From positions 186,001 through 250,000 of the forward strand of contig BDSL01000015.1 of the NCBI GenBank assembly GCA_003116995.1: DNA of 64,000 bases, read 5' to 3'. Source of the DNA: Yamagishiella unicocca. Lineage: Eukaryota > Chlorophyta > Chlorophyceae > Chlamydomonadales > Volvocaceae. This document shows, piece after piece, positions 1-10,566 of the stretch. The position numbers and the translations under genes were made by a program. The notes under the pieces were generated by a model, which saw only the letters and a list, made by a program, of their open reading frames with translations, was not told the origin of the DNA and made no database searches. Position 1 is the stretch's first letter, and every line of letters starts with the position of its first letter.

Positions 1-330
1 CCGACGATGGTGGGTGGTTGCGCTTGAATGAAGCGCTGCTGGCTGGGCAACGACCGGTATGCAATGACGTGCGTGCCAAGCGTAAACAGTGTTTGGGAAG
101 CCTTTCGTTACCAGGGTATCCTGAACCGTGATTCCGGTGGCGGTCCGTGTGGGGCGCCACGGTACGTGTCATATCGGGGATCGTCGGTTGGGCGCTTGCT
201 GCGCAGTGCGTCATGTGCCAGTCACATGCCAGTCATGTGCGCCACATGGGTTTTACCGGCAGGGGAGTGCGGGTGCAAACACGTGGCTATGTGTGACGGC
301 GCACATGCCCCGGAGCCGCAGGGCACCCAC

Positions 331-779
331 CTGCCGAGGACAGGACACGCGACATACATCGCGCCCGCCGCCTCAGCGGCGGCGCTAAGCTCCTTGGTTG
401 TTTCCGGGCTGACAGTGCTGCAGTCCACCAGGACACGCGGTTGCTGCTGCTCCGGGGGATCCCGCGATTTCGCTACGGCAATCGCGGCAATTAGCTGTCC
501 CATTACATCCCGCACGGCGGCGTCATGTGAGAGCATCGCGAAGATTATGTTGCAGCTCTCCGCCATGTCCGACAGCTCCGCCTTGACGCTGAAGCGCCCC
601 AGATTTCCATCAGCAAGGAATGGTTCCAGCTTCGAGCGATCTCGATTGTATACAGAGAGCGTCTGGCCGCTGGCGCTCATGTGCCGGCCCAGGCTGGTTG
701 CCATGCCTTTGCCCATGGCACCGAGGCCCACAAACCCGACTTGCTGAGAAGGAGTGGTAGGTGCGATTTCGTCAGCCAT
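331..779 (-). CDS. beta-hydroxyacid dehydrogenase (HIBADH/GLYR family), first exon, partial
   Basis: Start codon at 779-777. The N-terminus holds the Rossmann motif GFVGLGAMGKGMA (residues ~15-27), which binds NAD(P). Further on is DCSTVSPETTKEL, the substrate-binding signature of the 3-hydroxyisobutyrate dehydrogenase / glyoxylate reductase superfamily, and then CPVLGR, the strand that normally continues as PV(F/S)GRP. The exon stops inside that motif at a CAG|GTGGGT donor, with two bases of the Arg codon left over. I found no convincing acceptor in 1-330, so the remaining exons probably lie left of the window. No clear targeting peptide precedes the Rossmann motif, so a cytosolic location is possible. 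Substrate (glyoxylate, succinic semialdehyde or hydroxyisobutyrate) cannot be decided from this fragment. The start lies only 150 bp from the divergent MOCS3 gene. Confidence 0.85.
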
Positions 780-929
780 TGTTATGAAATTACTGTTTCG
801 TCGAGGATGAGCAAGGTGTGATAAGGACCAGGGCGTCAGGTAACCTCCGAAACCAGCATTAGTTGACCTTGAAAGTAATCGCGATTACACTCAAGCATAA
901 CAAAGTGTTACAACCAACTGGTTCCCATC
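780..929. promoter_or_regulatory. shared 150-bp divergent promoter region
   Basis: This gap separates the start codons of the dehydrogenase (779, -) and MOCS3 (930, +), so both 5' UTRs and core promoters must lie in it or overlap the neighbouring exons. It is visibly less GC-rich than the flanking coding DNA. I see no clear TATA box. Confidence 0.5.
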
Positions 930-3900
930 ATGGCTGTAGAGGAGTGCGCAGCCATAGACGACGAGCTTCCCGCGCTTCGCGCGGCCAACGCGACGCTGCG
1001 AACCCAAAACATCAAACTGCAGCGCGAAGTAGCAGCGCTAAGGGAACAGCTTACGGCCCTCTGTTTTGAGCTCGAGGGGCGCGCCGTCGGCGGCAGCGAC
1101 GCAGCCGTCGGCGCGGACACCGCAGCTAATACGCCGCAGGGCCAGCAGGTCGGTGACAGCATGACGTGACCCGACCTGGCTTACCTGACCTCCGCACAAC
1201 ACGGCTTCAATTGCACCTTGCGCTGTCCCGCGTCCGGCAGCGGTGCAGGCAGTAGCTAGCTTCCGAGCCCGAGCATTCTCCTTGTCAACCCGTCACACCC
1301 ACCGCGCCCTGCCCTCCCGACGCACGCGCGCACCGCCCTCCCCGCCCTTACCTGCGCCCTCTTCTCCACGCCGCCCACAGGCCGCCTCCGCCACCACCAC
1401 CACCGCTGCCGCCGCCACCGCCAGCCCCGCTGCCGCCACCACCACCACCGCCCCTGCCGCCGCCACCGCCAACCCCGCCGACCCACCACCGCACGATGAC
1501 AGCCCCGCCTGCCCCGCTTCTTGTGCGCTTCTCGCCAGCTCATCGCCTCCGCCGCCGCTGTCGCCGCTGCCCCCCCGCGCCCCTCCGCGTCACGGCCTCA
1601 CCCGCCAGCAAGCCGAGCGCTACTCGCGCCACCTGCTGCTGCCGTCGTTCGGCGTTGCGGCGCAGGAGCGGTTGTGCCGGGGCTCGGTGCTGGTGGTGGG
1701 GTGCGGGGGGCTGGGCTCACCGGTGGCCATGTACCTCGCGGCGGCGGGAGTGGGTGAGCAGCAGCAGTCCTGGGGGCACGGGGGCCGGGGGGGAGGTTAG
1801 GAAAAACCCTGTGGCAGGGCTGGGGGCGGGTTCCGAGGAAGACCCGTGGCGGGCTGGGTGTCCTTCCGGGATAGGGGGCCAGGTCGGATTCTCGAATGGA
1901 GCAGGTTGACTCCGTTGCGAGAGACCCCTGGAGACCCCCTCCTAGCGGCCTGATGTACGACCACTGCGCGAAATGCGAATGGGGGTGGCTCTGCAGAGCG
2001 GTTGCAACCGCACCTGGTAACGTCACGGGCCGCTGCGCCGGCCTCCGCTACTGGCCCTGTCCCCACCCGCCAAACCACACGTGCCTCTGTCGTACCTTTC
2101 CGTACAGGGCGCCTGGGTCTTGTAGACCATGACACCGTGGACGTGACCAACCTGCACCGTCAGGTGGGGTGGGGAAGGGTATGAGAGGAGGAGACCCGTG
2201 GGTCGGCACTGAGGGAGGCGGAGGGAGGGGGCTGTGTCTTGATCCACGATGCGCGGTGTGGTTACGTTATGTGTTCGTGTTGTCACAACGACCAGACAAC
2301 GTGACACCGGAACAGGGACCTGAACCCACGTGTTTTGTGAAGGTGGTTGGCCCAGCTGCCACAACCAGCACTCACAGGACGAGCACGGACCGCGACAGAC
2401 ACCAACCGTTTGCCCCGTATCCCCTCGCTCCGCGCTCCCGCGTTCCATTGCTCCCTCCCGCCAAAACAACCACCGGCGCGGTTGCGGCGGTTGTGGCGGT
2501 TGCGGCAGGTGCTTCACACCACCAGCCGCGTGGGGATGCCCAAGGCGCTGTCCGGCCGCCTCACTTGCGGAGCCATCAACCCCACCATACAGGTCTGTGT
2601 TTTATAGATGCTGTGCACCACCATACAGGTCTGTGTGTGTTTGTTTGTGTGTGTTTGTGAGGAATGCCCGTGTGTGGGGAGGGGTGGGGGCGCGGGAGCT
2701 GAGGAGCATCAATCCGAACCAGTTAGGTGGGGAGTTGATTCGATTCCAGGATGCCTTCACATGACCGAATGCGACCGGATCAGCACACCGCTTTCTGCAG
2801 ATGGTACGTCCGCCACCCCGCCGCCGTACGCCTGCCCCAGCGCCATTCTAAATCTCCAACGCACCTCCGTTCCCTACCGCCGCCGCCGCCACCGCCACCG
2901 CCGGTGCCGCCGCCGCCGCGGCTTCCTCTCCCCAGATCGACGCCCACACTTGCGGCTTCACCCCCGCCACCGCCCTGGCCCTGGCGGACCTGTACGACGT
3001 GGTGGTTGACGCCTCGGACAACCCCGCCACCCGCTACCTGGTCAGGTGGGTACGCTGCCGTACAACGACCCTGAATGTACGAGGACCGGGGGACCCACGC
3101 ACTCGGCTGCCAACCAGCCAGCCACTGAAGAAAGGGAGGGTTGTGGCCCTTGGGGGGCACAGGTATATGATCCGGAAAGACCTGATGAGCTAGTGACCCA
3201 AGTTGAGTCTCAACTCTACTACGCAAGGAAGAGGTGGTGATGGAGGGTGGGCAAGGCTTTCAAGCACGGCCCCGCATCTCTGGCATCTCTTCATCGACCC
3301 CAGCTCGACGCTGCCATGCCCTGTGGCCCCTCCTCCCTGTCGCCCTCCCCCCAGCGACGCCTGTGTGGTTGCCGGCAAGCCACTGGTGTCGGCGGCGGCA
3401 GTAGGCACAGACGGGCAACTGACCGTGTACCATTACGGCGAGGACGGTACGGCACCGGGCCAGGGAGGGGTCCTTCACGCGGGTCGGTGGGTCGGCAGGA
3501 GCACCGGAGGGCGGCTGTCCAGCCCTCGTGCCTCCTCCGTTTCCTCCGTACCGACCCTTCCGGCCCCTGCTACCGCCACCTTGTCCTCCACCGCTCCCGC
3601 GGATTCTCTTATAAACCCCAACCCGCAGGCCCCTGCTACCGCTGCCTCTTCCCCGAGTCACCCGCGCCTGAGAACTGCAGCCGCTGCGGGGAGGCTGGGG
3701 TGCTGGGAGTGGTGCCCGGAATCATGGGCAGCTTGCAGGTGCGGCTGGGAGGATGCCGTGGAGGCGGGGGGTATGAGGGGAAAACCCGTGGGTCGGTGGG
3801 TCGGCACTGACTATTCTGACCGACGGAGGCGGGGCCCCGGGGACTGGACAGCTGCGACCCACCGCCGGGACTCCTTCAGACACTACCGGTAGCAGTGTGA

Positions 3901-5410
3901 GGGAAAGGGGGCGGGGACCGGGGGGTTGGTGTGAAACCGGGGCCCGGGGGGGGGGCAGCAACATCGCCACGAAGTGTGCAGCGTGGGACCCACCATGTGT
4001 GCTGCACCTGCGCGTCGCATGGGGCGGTGTGCGACCGCGTCTGGCTTTTGTGAGTTGGCGCCCCGACATGCCCGCAGGCGTGATGCGGAGGCTAACCCCG
4101 CCGCTCGTTTTCACCCCCCTGCCCCTGACCACCTTCACCCCCTGCGACCACACACACCCCGGCTGCACCCCCTTCCTGTGGCCGCCTTCAACCCCTGCAA
4201 CCCCCCCCCCTCCCGCCTGCCCCCCGGGGATCAGGCGCTGGAGGCCATCAAGATCCTGTCGGGCGTCGGCGACGTGAGCAGCAAGAAGCTGACGATCTTT
4301 GACGCCATGGCCGGTGGGTGCGGGCGGTTGGCGGTTGGCTCACATCCGCAAGCGCTGGCGGAGGCCGTGGCCAGGCACTCCCCCCGCCCTCCCTGGAACG
4401 CATCCTTGCCGTCCTCGAAGGTCCATCCACCACGCTGCTTGCACAGCGCCGCCGGTCCCTTGCACCTCTGCCACCGCCTCCGCTTCACGTCACATTACCG
4501 TACTATAACAGCAACCAACGCACTGTACCTCCCAACCACCAGTAACGGTGGCACCACGTGTCCCCTTCCGTCGATTCGCGGATTCTCTTATCAAACCCCC
4601 TCCGTTCCCCCCGCCGCAGGCCGCTTCACCGCTGTGCGCCTTCGCAATCGGAGTGCAGGGTGTGTCGCCTGTGGGGTTGAACCCACCATCACCCGGCACA
4701 GCCTGCCGTCGTACAATTACGTAATGTTCACCGGCCAGCCGCCGGATGACGGGCCGCCCGAGGAGCTGCAGCTGATGGACCCACGGGTCAGGCTGGCGCC
4801 GGAGGAGGTGGCACGGATGATGGCGCGTGAGTCGCTGCCGACGAGCAGTGATGAGGCTCGTTTGGGCTGGTGCCCAGAAGGGGCAGTAGCAGCAGCAGGC
4901 GCAACAGGAGGCGAAGGGGCAGCTGGCGGCGGGAGCGTAACCGGGGTGGTCTTTCTGGACGTGCGGCCGCAGGCCCAGTACGACGTCATGGCGCTGCCGG
5001 GCGTCGTACACGTTCCGTTTGAGCAGTTGGAAGCGCGGCTGCCCGAGGTGCTGGCGCTGTGCAGCAGCGCGTCAGAGGCAACTGAGGAACGCCCGGCGGC
5101 GGCGGAGGGGGAGGGGGAGGGGGGTCCTGGAAGGAGGGGTCATCCCGACGCCTCGTCTTCTGCCGCGGCGGCAGCAGCAGCAGGTGGTGCTCTGGCGGCG
5201 GTGGAAGGAGGTGGTGGTGAGGGTGGTGGTGAGGGTGGTGGTGGCGCTGGGGCGGGGCCGCCGCGCGTTGTGGTGCTGTGCCGCCGCGGCAACAACTCGC
5301 AGCGTGTGGCGGCCCGTCTGGCGGGGCTGGGGGTGGAGGGGGTGACGGACATGCGGGGGGGGTACCAGGCGTGGGCGCGGGAGGTGGATCCGGAGATGCC
5401 GCTCCTGTAG
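930..5410 (+). CDS. MOCS3: MOCS3/UBA4/CNX5: molybdopterin-synthase and URM1 activating enzyme, E1 plus rhodanese
   Basis: Nine exons: 930-1148, 1381-1753, 2108-2163, 2509-2592, 2936-3045, 3355-3446, 3629-3738, 4235-4313, 4620-5410 (637 aa). The family adenylates and then thiolates the C-terminus of MOCS2A (molybdenum cofactor) and URM1 (tRNA 2-thiolation) in the cytosol. Residues 1-60 are a short coiled coil, as in plant CNX5. An Ala/Thr/Pro linker then leads to [12 protein letters not shown] and the nucleotide loop GCGGLGS (180-186). Zinc cysteines are C314/C317 (CYRC) and C389/C392 (CVAC). The C-terminal rhodanese domain has the persulfide loop CRRGNNSQ with active Cys595. An Ala/Gly/Glu-rich stretch of about 70 residues is inserted just before that loop. 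The protein is longer than the roughly 460-residue family norm because of linkers only. All catalytic elements are present. Confidence 0.95.
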
Positions 5411-6097
5411 GAGCAGGGGTGTGAGACAGGCAGCCACTGCTGCTGATGACCGGCCGCTGGGGGGGGGGGTGATGCTTAATTACACGGAGGTACCAGGTAC
5501 GCGGCGTTGGTTATTATGATGAGGGAGGTGCACCGAGCCTGAGTCGGAGGTTTGGTCGTTAAGGGATGAAGAAGAGCACGTCTGTCGGGGACCACTGTGC
5601 CTGCGGCTCTTGCAGAAAAGACAAATGGTTTCATCTGTAGGTGACGCAATCGGCGACCGTATTGCACTAGCAAGGTAACATTGTACCAGATTGATGGAAC
5701 GTACTCGGTGGAGGCCATCTGCTCATGTGCGCATCTCCCTGCCCGTGAGTTACAAAATGGCTCCGAGACCATTCCGGGTTCGCGTTTACGGCAACGCCGA
5801 GCATGTAGCGGTTTTCCTCGCACAGTTCACGTCAAAGGATAAATATACGATCTGTCTCCTTATAGCCGTAAGCGCAAGTTGCACTTGACATGTCGACCTT
5901 TCAGAAAACAATGACCTGACAGGGAAATCCCCTCAAACTGTAGAGAAGATCATAATAATTTGCTGCTTGACGCGATATTCTTGCGCTGTCTCCGTGCAAC
6001 GGTTTGGAAACCACTCATTGGGTTCGTTTACGGGCCAGACGCATGCATAAATAGAGCCTTGCTGGTCCTTATTAGTACAGGTAGATGAGATAACATC
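5411..6097. other. intergenic: MOCS3 3' UTR and BRE promoter
   Basis: Composition drops to near-balanced GC after about 5470. No TGTAA signal was found downstream of the MOCS3 stop. Short open frames here lack splice logic or family similarity. Confidence 0.5.
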
Positions 6098-9000
6098 ATG
6101 GCGGCACTGCAGCGGCAAATCCAGCACCTGAAGCAGGAGCTGCAATGCTCAGCGACTCTTGAGCACAGCTTGCCGCACGTGCGGCTTTACAACCTGTCCA
6201 TCCCATGGTGCGGACGACAGCTTCACTGGCAGGTGTGACGGGAGCCGAACCCGGCGCCATCAGCTCCGGGGGTGCTGATGGCGCCGGGTCGCGACTTGAC
6301 GCCCTGCTGCAATCCCACAGCGCTCCAATTCCGCCTTCCTGCAATCCTGCTGCGCTGTAATCCACCCCGCCCTGCTGCCGCAGGTTCTCATCCCCTCACC
6401 CCACGGCGCTCCCGACTTCGTCTTCGACACCGACTCCTTCCGCCCGCTGTGCCCCCCGCCGCACCGGCCCCACCAACCCCTGTTCGACCCGCACCAGCAG
6501 CGGGCAGCGGCCGACGTGGCGGCGCTGCGCGCGCTGCTCCGCGGCTGGGCAGCGGACCCTCACCCAGCCGGCCCCGACGGCCTGTGCCGCCTGGTGCGGG
6601 CGCTCCTTGACGCCTACCGCGCCCACCAGCTGGGGCGGCTGGAGGCGGCGGCGGCGGCGCTCCCGCGGCTGCAGTTCGAGCTAAGCACCTTGGAGCTTGG
6701 CCCCGGGGTGCAGCTGGAGCTGCAGCAGCATCAGGTGGGTTAGTGTGTCGGTGGAGTTACAAAAAAAGAACCGATAACGCGACTGGGGAAATGTAGTTGG
6801 TTTAAGTGGAGGCGAGGGGGGTTGCAAGGAAAAGGGGGGGAGGGGAAGGACACGCGGCGGGGGCAGAAGGGGCTGCTGTATGAGTGGTGGTTGCATGAAG
6901 CGGCGCGTGGGGAGGACGATCCCGCTGGAGGGGAGGGGAGGGGAGGGGAGGGAGGCGGTTCGTGCCTGGGTTGCGAACGGCGAATACCGATACCCCACAC
7001 GCCACGCGCCTGCAGGCCTGCTTCTCCCTGCCTCTCCCCTCCCTGGACCTGCGACGGCTCATGGAGCTGGCCGAGCTGTACGGCGCCCGCCTGCTACTGC
7101 CGCCGGAGCCACAGGGCTCTGCGGCCCAGCAGCTGCCGCCCGAGCAGCAGGGCTCCGCGGGCGCTACTGCCTATGCTACTGCGCAGCAGCTGCAGACGCG
7201 ACGGGTCGGTGCGGCCGGGGGCCCCGAGGCCGCGGCGGGGGCTGCGACCCCTGGGTCTGCGGGCGGGGCCTTGATGGAGAGCAATGACGACTTGTTGGAG
7301 CCGCTGGAGGAAACGGCGGAGGGGGATCAGGACGGTGACCGCAGAAACAATCAGCTGGGGGCGGGGCCGAGGGTCCCAGCAGCGGCTGCAGCAGCCACAC
7401 AGCAGCAGCAGCAGCAGCCGGCGCTTCTGCACCTGGCGCTGCTCGCGTCGTTTCGACTTCCCGCAGGTGGAGGGGGCGACCTGTCGGAGCCAGAGCTCTC
7501 GTTGCAGGTGGGCGATGCGACGGAACGGGCGCGGTGGTGTTGGTTCCGGAGCCAAGGGCGCCGGGGGGTTCGTCTGCAAGTAAGGCTTCGGAGCATCAGA
7601 GGCGGGGGGCACAGGTCAAGAAGGTGCGGGGAGCGGAACACCGCGCCCCGCTGGAGTCCACCCCAGCACCATACGACGAGCGCTTTGCCACCCACAAGGC
7701 CCAGGACGGAGCCAGTCGTGGTACGAAGCACCGCACGCACCGCACCACCACACCGGCACCCACTTGAAGGCGCTGCATGGATGTACCGTCGCCGCCTCCG
7801 CCGCCCCTCCTGCAGGTCCCGCCGGCTCTATCCGAGGTCAGGGCCCGGGGCAGCACCGCCACCGCCACCACCGCCGCCGCCACCTCCACCTCCGCCGCCG
7901 CCGGCCCCGGCCCCCCCCTCCAGCTGGTCCCCTCCTTCATGCTGCCGCTGTGGACCCCCCACATGTGCCTGGCGGAGTTCGTGCCGATGGCGGTGGAGCG
8001 GCTGCAGGGGCAGGTGGACGCGCACTGCTCGCTGCTGGCAGCTCGGCACCAGGTGCGTGGGTCGGTGGGTCGGTGAGTCGCAGCGATGCCCGCAGTGCGA
8101 CCTCACGATTCTCAATCTTGCCTCGCCACAGCACCAGCAGTACCCGCTCCCCAACCCCGCACGCGCCCCCTCCCTCGTCTTTATGCCACACCCCCCGTGA
8201 GTCCTACCGCGGTACGGACCATAGGGCCCCGCCGGCCACGGCGCCCCATCCCTTCTGCCGAAGCGCGGATCCCGGGCATCCGCCGCTTGATCCCTACCCC
8301 CTTGCCCTGCAGATCCTGGATCACCTGGGAGAGATGCTGGGGGCCCCCCTGGAGCTCAACCTCTGGGGTGGCGTGGCGCTGTTCTCGCTGGCTTGGGAGG
8401 GCCACTCGGTGCTGGTCTGTGTGGACCTGGGGGCCAGGTTCCCCGGGGAGAAGCCCACGGTGGTGCTGCAGTGCGTTAGGTGGGGGCTCAGGAGAGACGG
8501 TTGGGGGCTCAGGAGAGGCGGTTGGGGGCTTAGGAGAGGCGGTTGGGGGTTCAGGAGAGGCGGTTGGGAGGAAACCCGCGGGGTTGGGAGGAAACCCGTG
8601 GGGCGCAGGAGGGAGGGAGGACAGGGGAAGGAGGAAGGGAGGGAGGAAGGGAGCGGGGCTGTACAAGGTGGTGGTTTCGGGGCGGCGGGAGCCCGGGGCG
8701 ACCGGGGTCGTAGCAGCACGGGTTCCTTGGTTCTGTGGATGGGGAACAGCGCGATGCCTCTCCATCCCCCTGCTGTCGTACTTTTGCTAACCGACTTGGT
8801 TTCGGAGCAAGAGGTAATCCGTTCATGATCAAACCCAACCAGCGCCCCGCTCCCGCCCCCCTGCTGTCCCCCTGCCTGCCCCCCCAGGCAGCTCAACGCC
8901 GCTGACGCGTCCCGCACCTACCGTGACTACCCCTGGAGCCCCCGCTGGGGCCCCCGGGAGATGGCGGCGAGGATACACAACTGGCTGCGGGTACGGCACG

Positions 9001-9576
9001 GACACTGCTACTGCCGTACCGGCACGGGCTTGGGGGCCGAGGGAGGTGGCCGGGAGAAGCGCTGGCTGGAGGGGGGGAAGGGGCGAGGGGAGTGGTGACC
9101 TCGGCGACCTGCCGACAAGGTGCCGCTGCACCCGGGCGGCCGCTGGCTGCGGTGCCGCCAGCTGGTGCAACCAAAGAGCACCTTTCTCCAAAAGACCCGC
9201 TGGCTGGGGGTAGGGGCTGGTCCTCCCGATTGCCTGGATCTTGGTCGTTTTCGTGCCCCTCAGCAGTCTCCTCCTTGGGGGAATCCTCGGGGCTCGGCCT
9301 GAATACCGGCACCACGGCTCCGCAGCCGGCTCTGCAGGATGTCCCCGAGTCCACCTCTCGTATGCTATCTGTACCCTTCCTACCGGGCCCCGCTCCCTCA
9401 CATGCGTCGACTATGTTCTGTAACCGGATCTTCTCGCCCCCCCCCCGCATCCACGGGTCTTCCTCGAAACGCCCCGCATCCCACCCTCTGCCCCGTCCCT
9501 GCCGCCGCAGGAGGAACTGCCCAACTTCATGTGGGGCAGGGTCCCGGCCCCGGCCCCGTTCGTGGGCTCGCCCTGA
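6098..9576 (+). CDS. BABAM2: BRE/BRCC45/BABAM2, subunit of BRISC and BRCA1-A deubiquitinase complexes
   Basis: Seven exons: 6098-6232, 6384-6734, 7016-7507, 7816-8052, 8313-8479, 8888-8990, 9511-9576 (516 aa). In animals BRE scaffolds the K63-specific JAMM deubiquitinase BRCC36 and has two degenerate UEV/RWD domains. The first is visible here as LYNLSIPWCGRQLHW followed by PDFVFDTDSF, which matches the human order IPY-G-LKW then PDFIF. The second is LELNLWGGVALFSLAWEGHSV, then VCVDLGARFPGEKPTVVLQ, then YPWSPRWGPREMAARI, which follows the human NYPYSPRW-EMAKRA block. Between them lie an Ala/Gln-rich linker and a TQQQQQQP run in exon 3. The final exon encodes a short tail, ELPNFMWGRV. The family is usually about 380 residues, and the extra length is low-complexity linker. 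Intron 5 carries a 21-bp tandem repeat. Confidence 0.87.
8480..8570. repeat. 21-bp tandem repeat in BRE intron 5
   Basis: About four imperfect copies of a G-rich 21-mer beginning ggttgggggctcaggag lie directly after the exon 5 donor. Two related GGTTGGGAGGAAACCC copies follow. Confidence 0.75.
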
Positions 9577-10456
9577 AGTGACCCACCATCGCCTGCCGGG
9601 AGAGGCGGGATGCGGCAGCCGAGACTGTTGCGCTCCGGGATCAGAGGCAGGCGGGAAGGTTTCTGCTGCCAAAAAATCAGCTGCTGGTGGGCAGGTGCGG
9701 CTTCCAAGAATCGAATGCTGGCGGGAAAGGCACGGCGCTGCGTCCATGTCAGATGTGGTCTGAAGGCGATGAGCTAGTGGAGCTGGTGGGGCAGTTCAGC
9801 ACTGCTGTGATGGTGATAGGACTACACAGCAGGGGCTCGCTTATTTACCGTTATCCGAAACGCTGTATGCGGTGGCCACGCTTGGGCCGTTGGGCCGCTA
9901 CTGCTTATAGTATGGGAGAGAATTCGCAATGATACTCGTAGACTCGTAAGAAGAATCCCTCTCCCTGCGGGGGGGATCCCTGAGGGGATCTGGTTCAGCT
10001 CTTGACTCTCGGACGACGACGGGAAGTGAGTGCACTGTCGGGCGCTCAGTCGGGCACTGGTGCCTCGCATGTCAGTTACCTGGTAGATTGGTTATTGGTT
10101 ACTCGCAGGGTAGTTGCAATTTGCGCTCTGGTGAGAACCATGACGGAGACTCCAGTCCCTGCTCTCCGCACGCCCTCAGCTCGATTCCTTACGGGCAGCT
10201 TCCACAGCCGCCCCCCCTGCCAGCTACCGCCAATGCGCACCGCCACTCGCCTCTTATGCCCGCAGCGGATCGGTCAGAGCCGCACCTGAACACCTGTACG
10301 GCAAACCTGGCACACTACCATCCCCATCTCACCACCACACGTCGTCGCGCCCCACTCAACACATGCTGGTGCACTCTTCGGCTGCTGATCCACGACATGC
10401 AAGCTCCTCTCTTATGCTGCGATCCACGACATGCAAGCTCCTCGCTTACTCGTTAA
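9577..10456. other. intergenic between convergent BRE and COQ7-like genes
   Basis: No gene supported. At 10387-10443 a block of about 23 bp (gatccacgacatgcaagctc...) is directly duplicated. No TGTAA signal was found for either convergent gene. Confidence 0.5.
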
Positions 10457-10566
10457 CCGCTTCGCTCCTCTGCTACAACCGCTTCGCTCCTCTGCTACAA
10501 CCGCTTCGCTCCTCTGCTACAACCGCTTCGCTCCTCTGCTACAACCGCTTCGCTCCTCTACTACAA
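10457..10566. repeat. five tandem copies of a 22-bp unit overlapping the COQ7-like stop codon
   Basis: Five head-to-tail copies of a unit beginning ccgcttcgctcctctg occupy exactly 110 bp. The first four are identical and the fifth has one g-to-a change at 10560. The stop codon of the gene on the minus strand (10563-10561) lies in the fifth copy. Confidence 0.95.

Noticed and set aside
8893..9747. Long minus-strand open frames opposite BRE exons 6-7
   Set aside because: Antisense shadows of high-GC coding and intron sequence. BRE on the plus strand explains the conservation.
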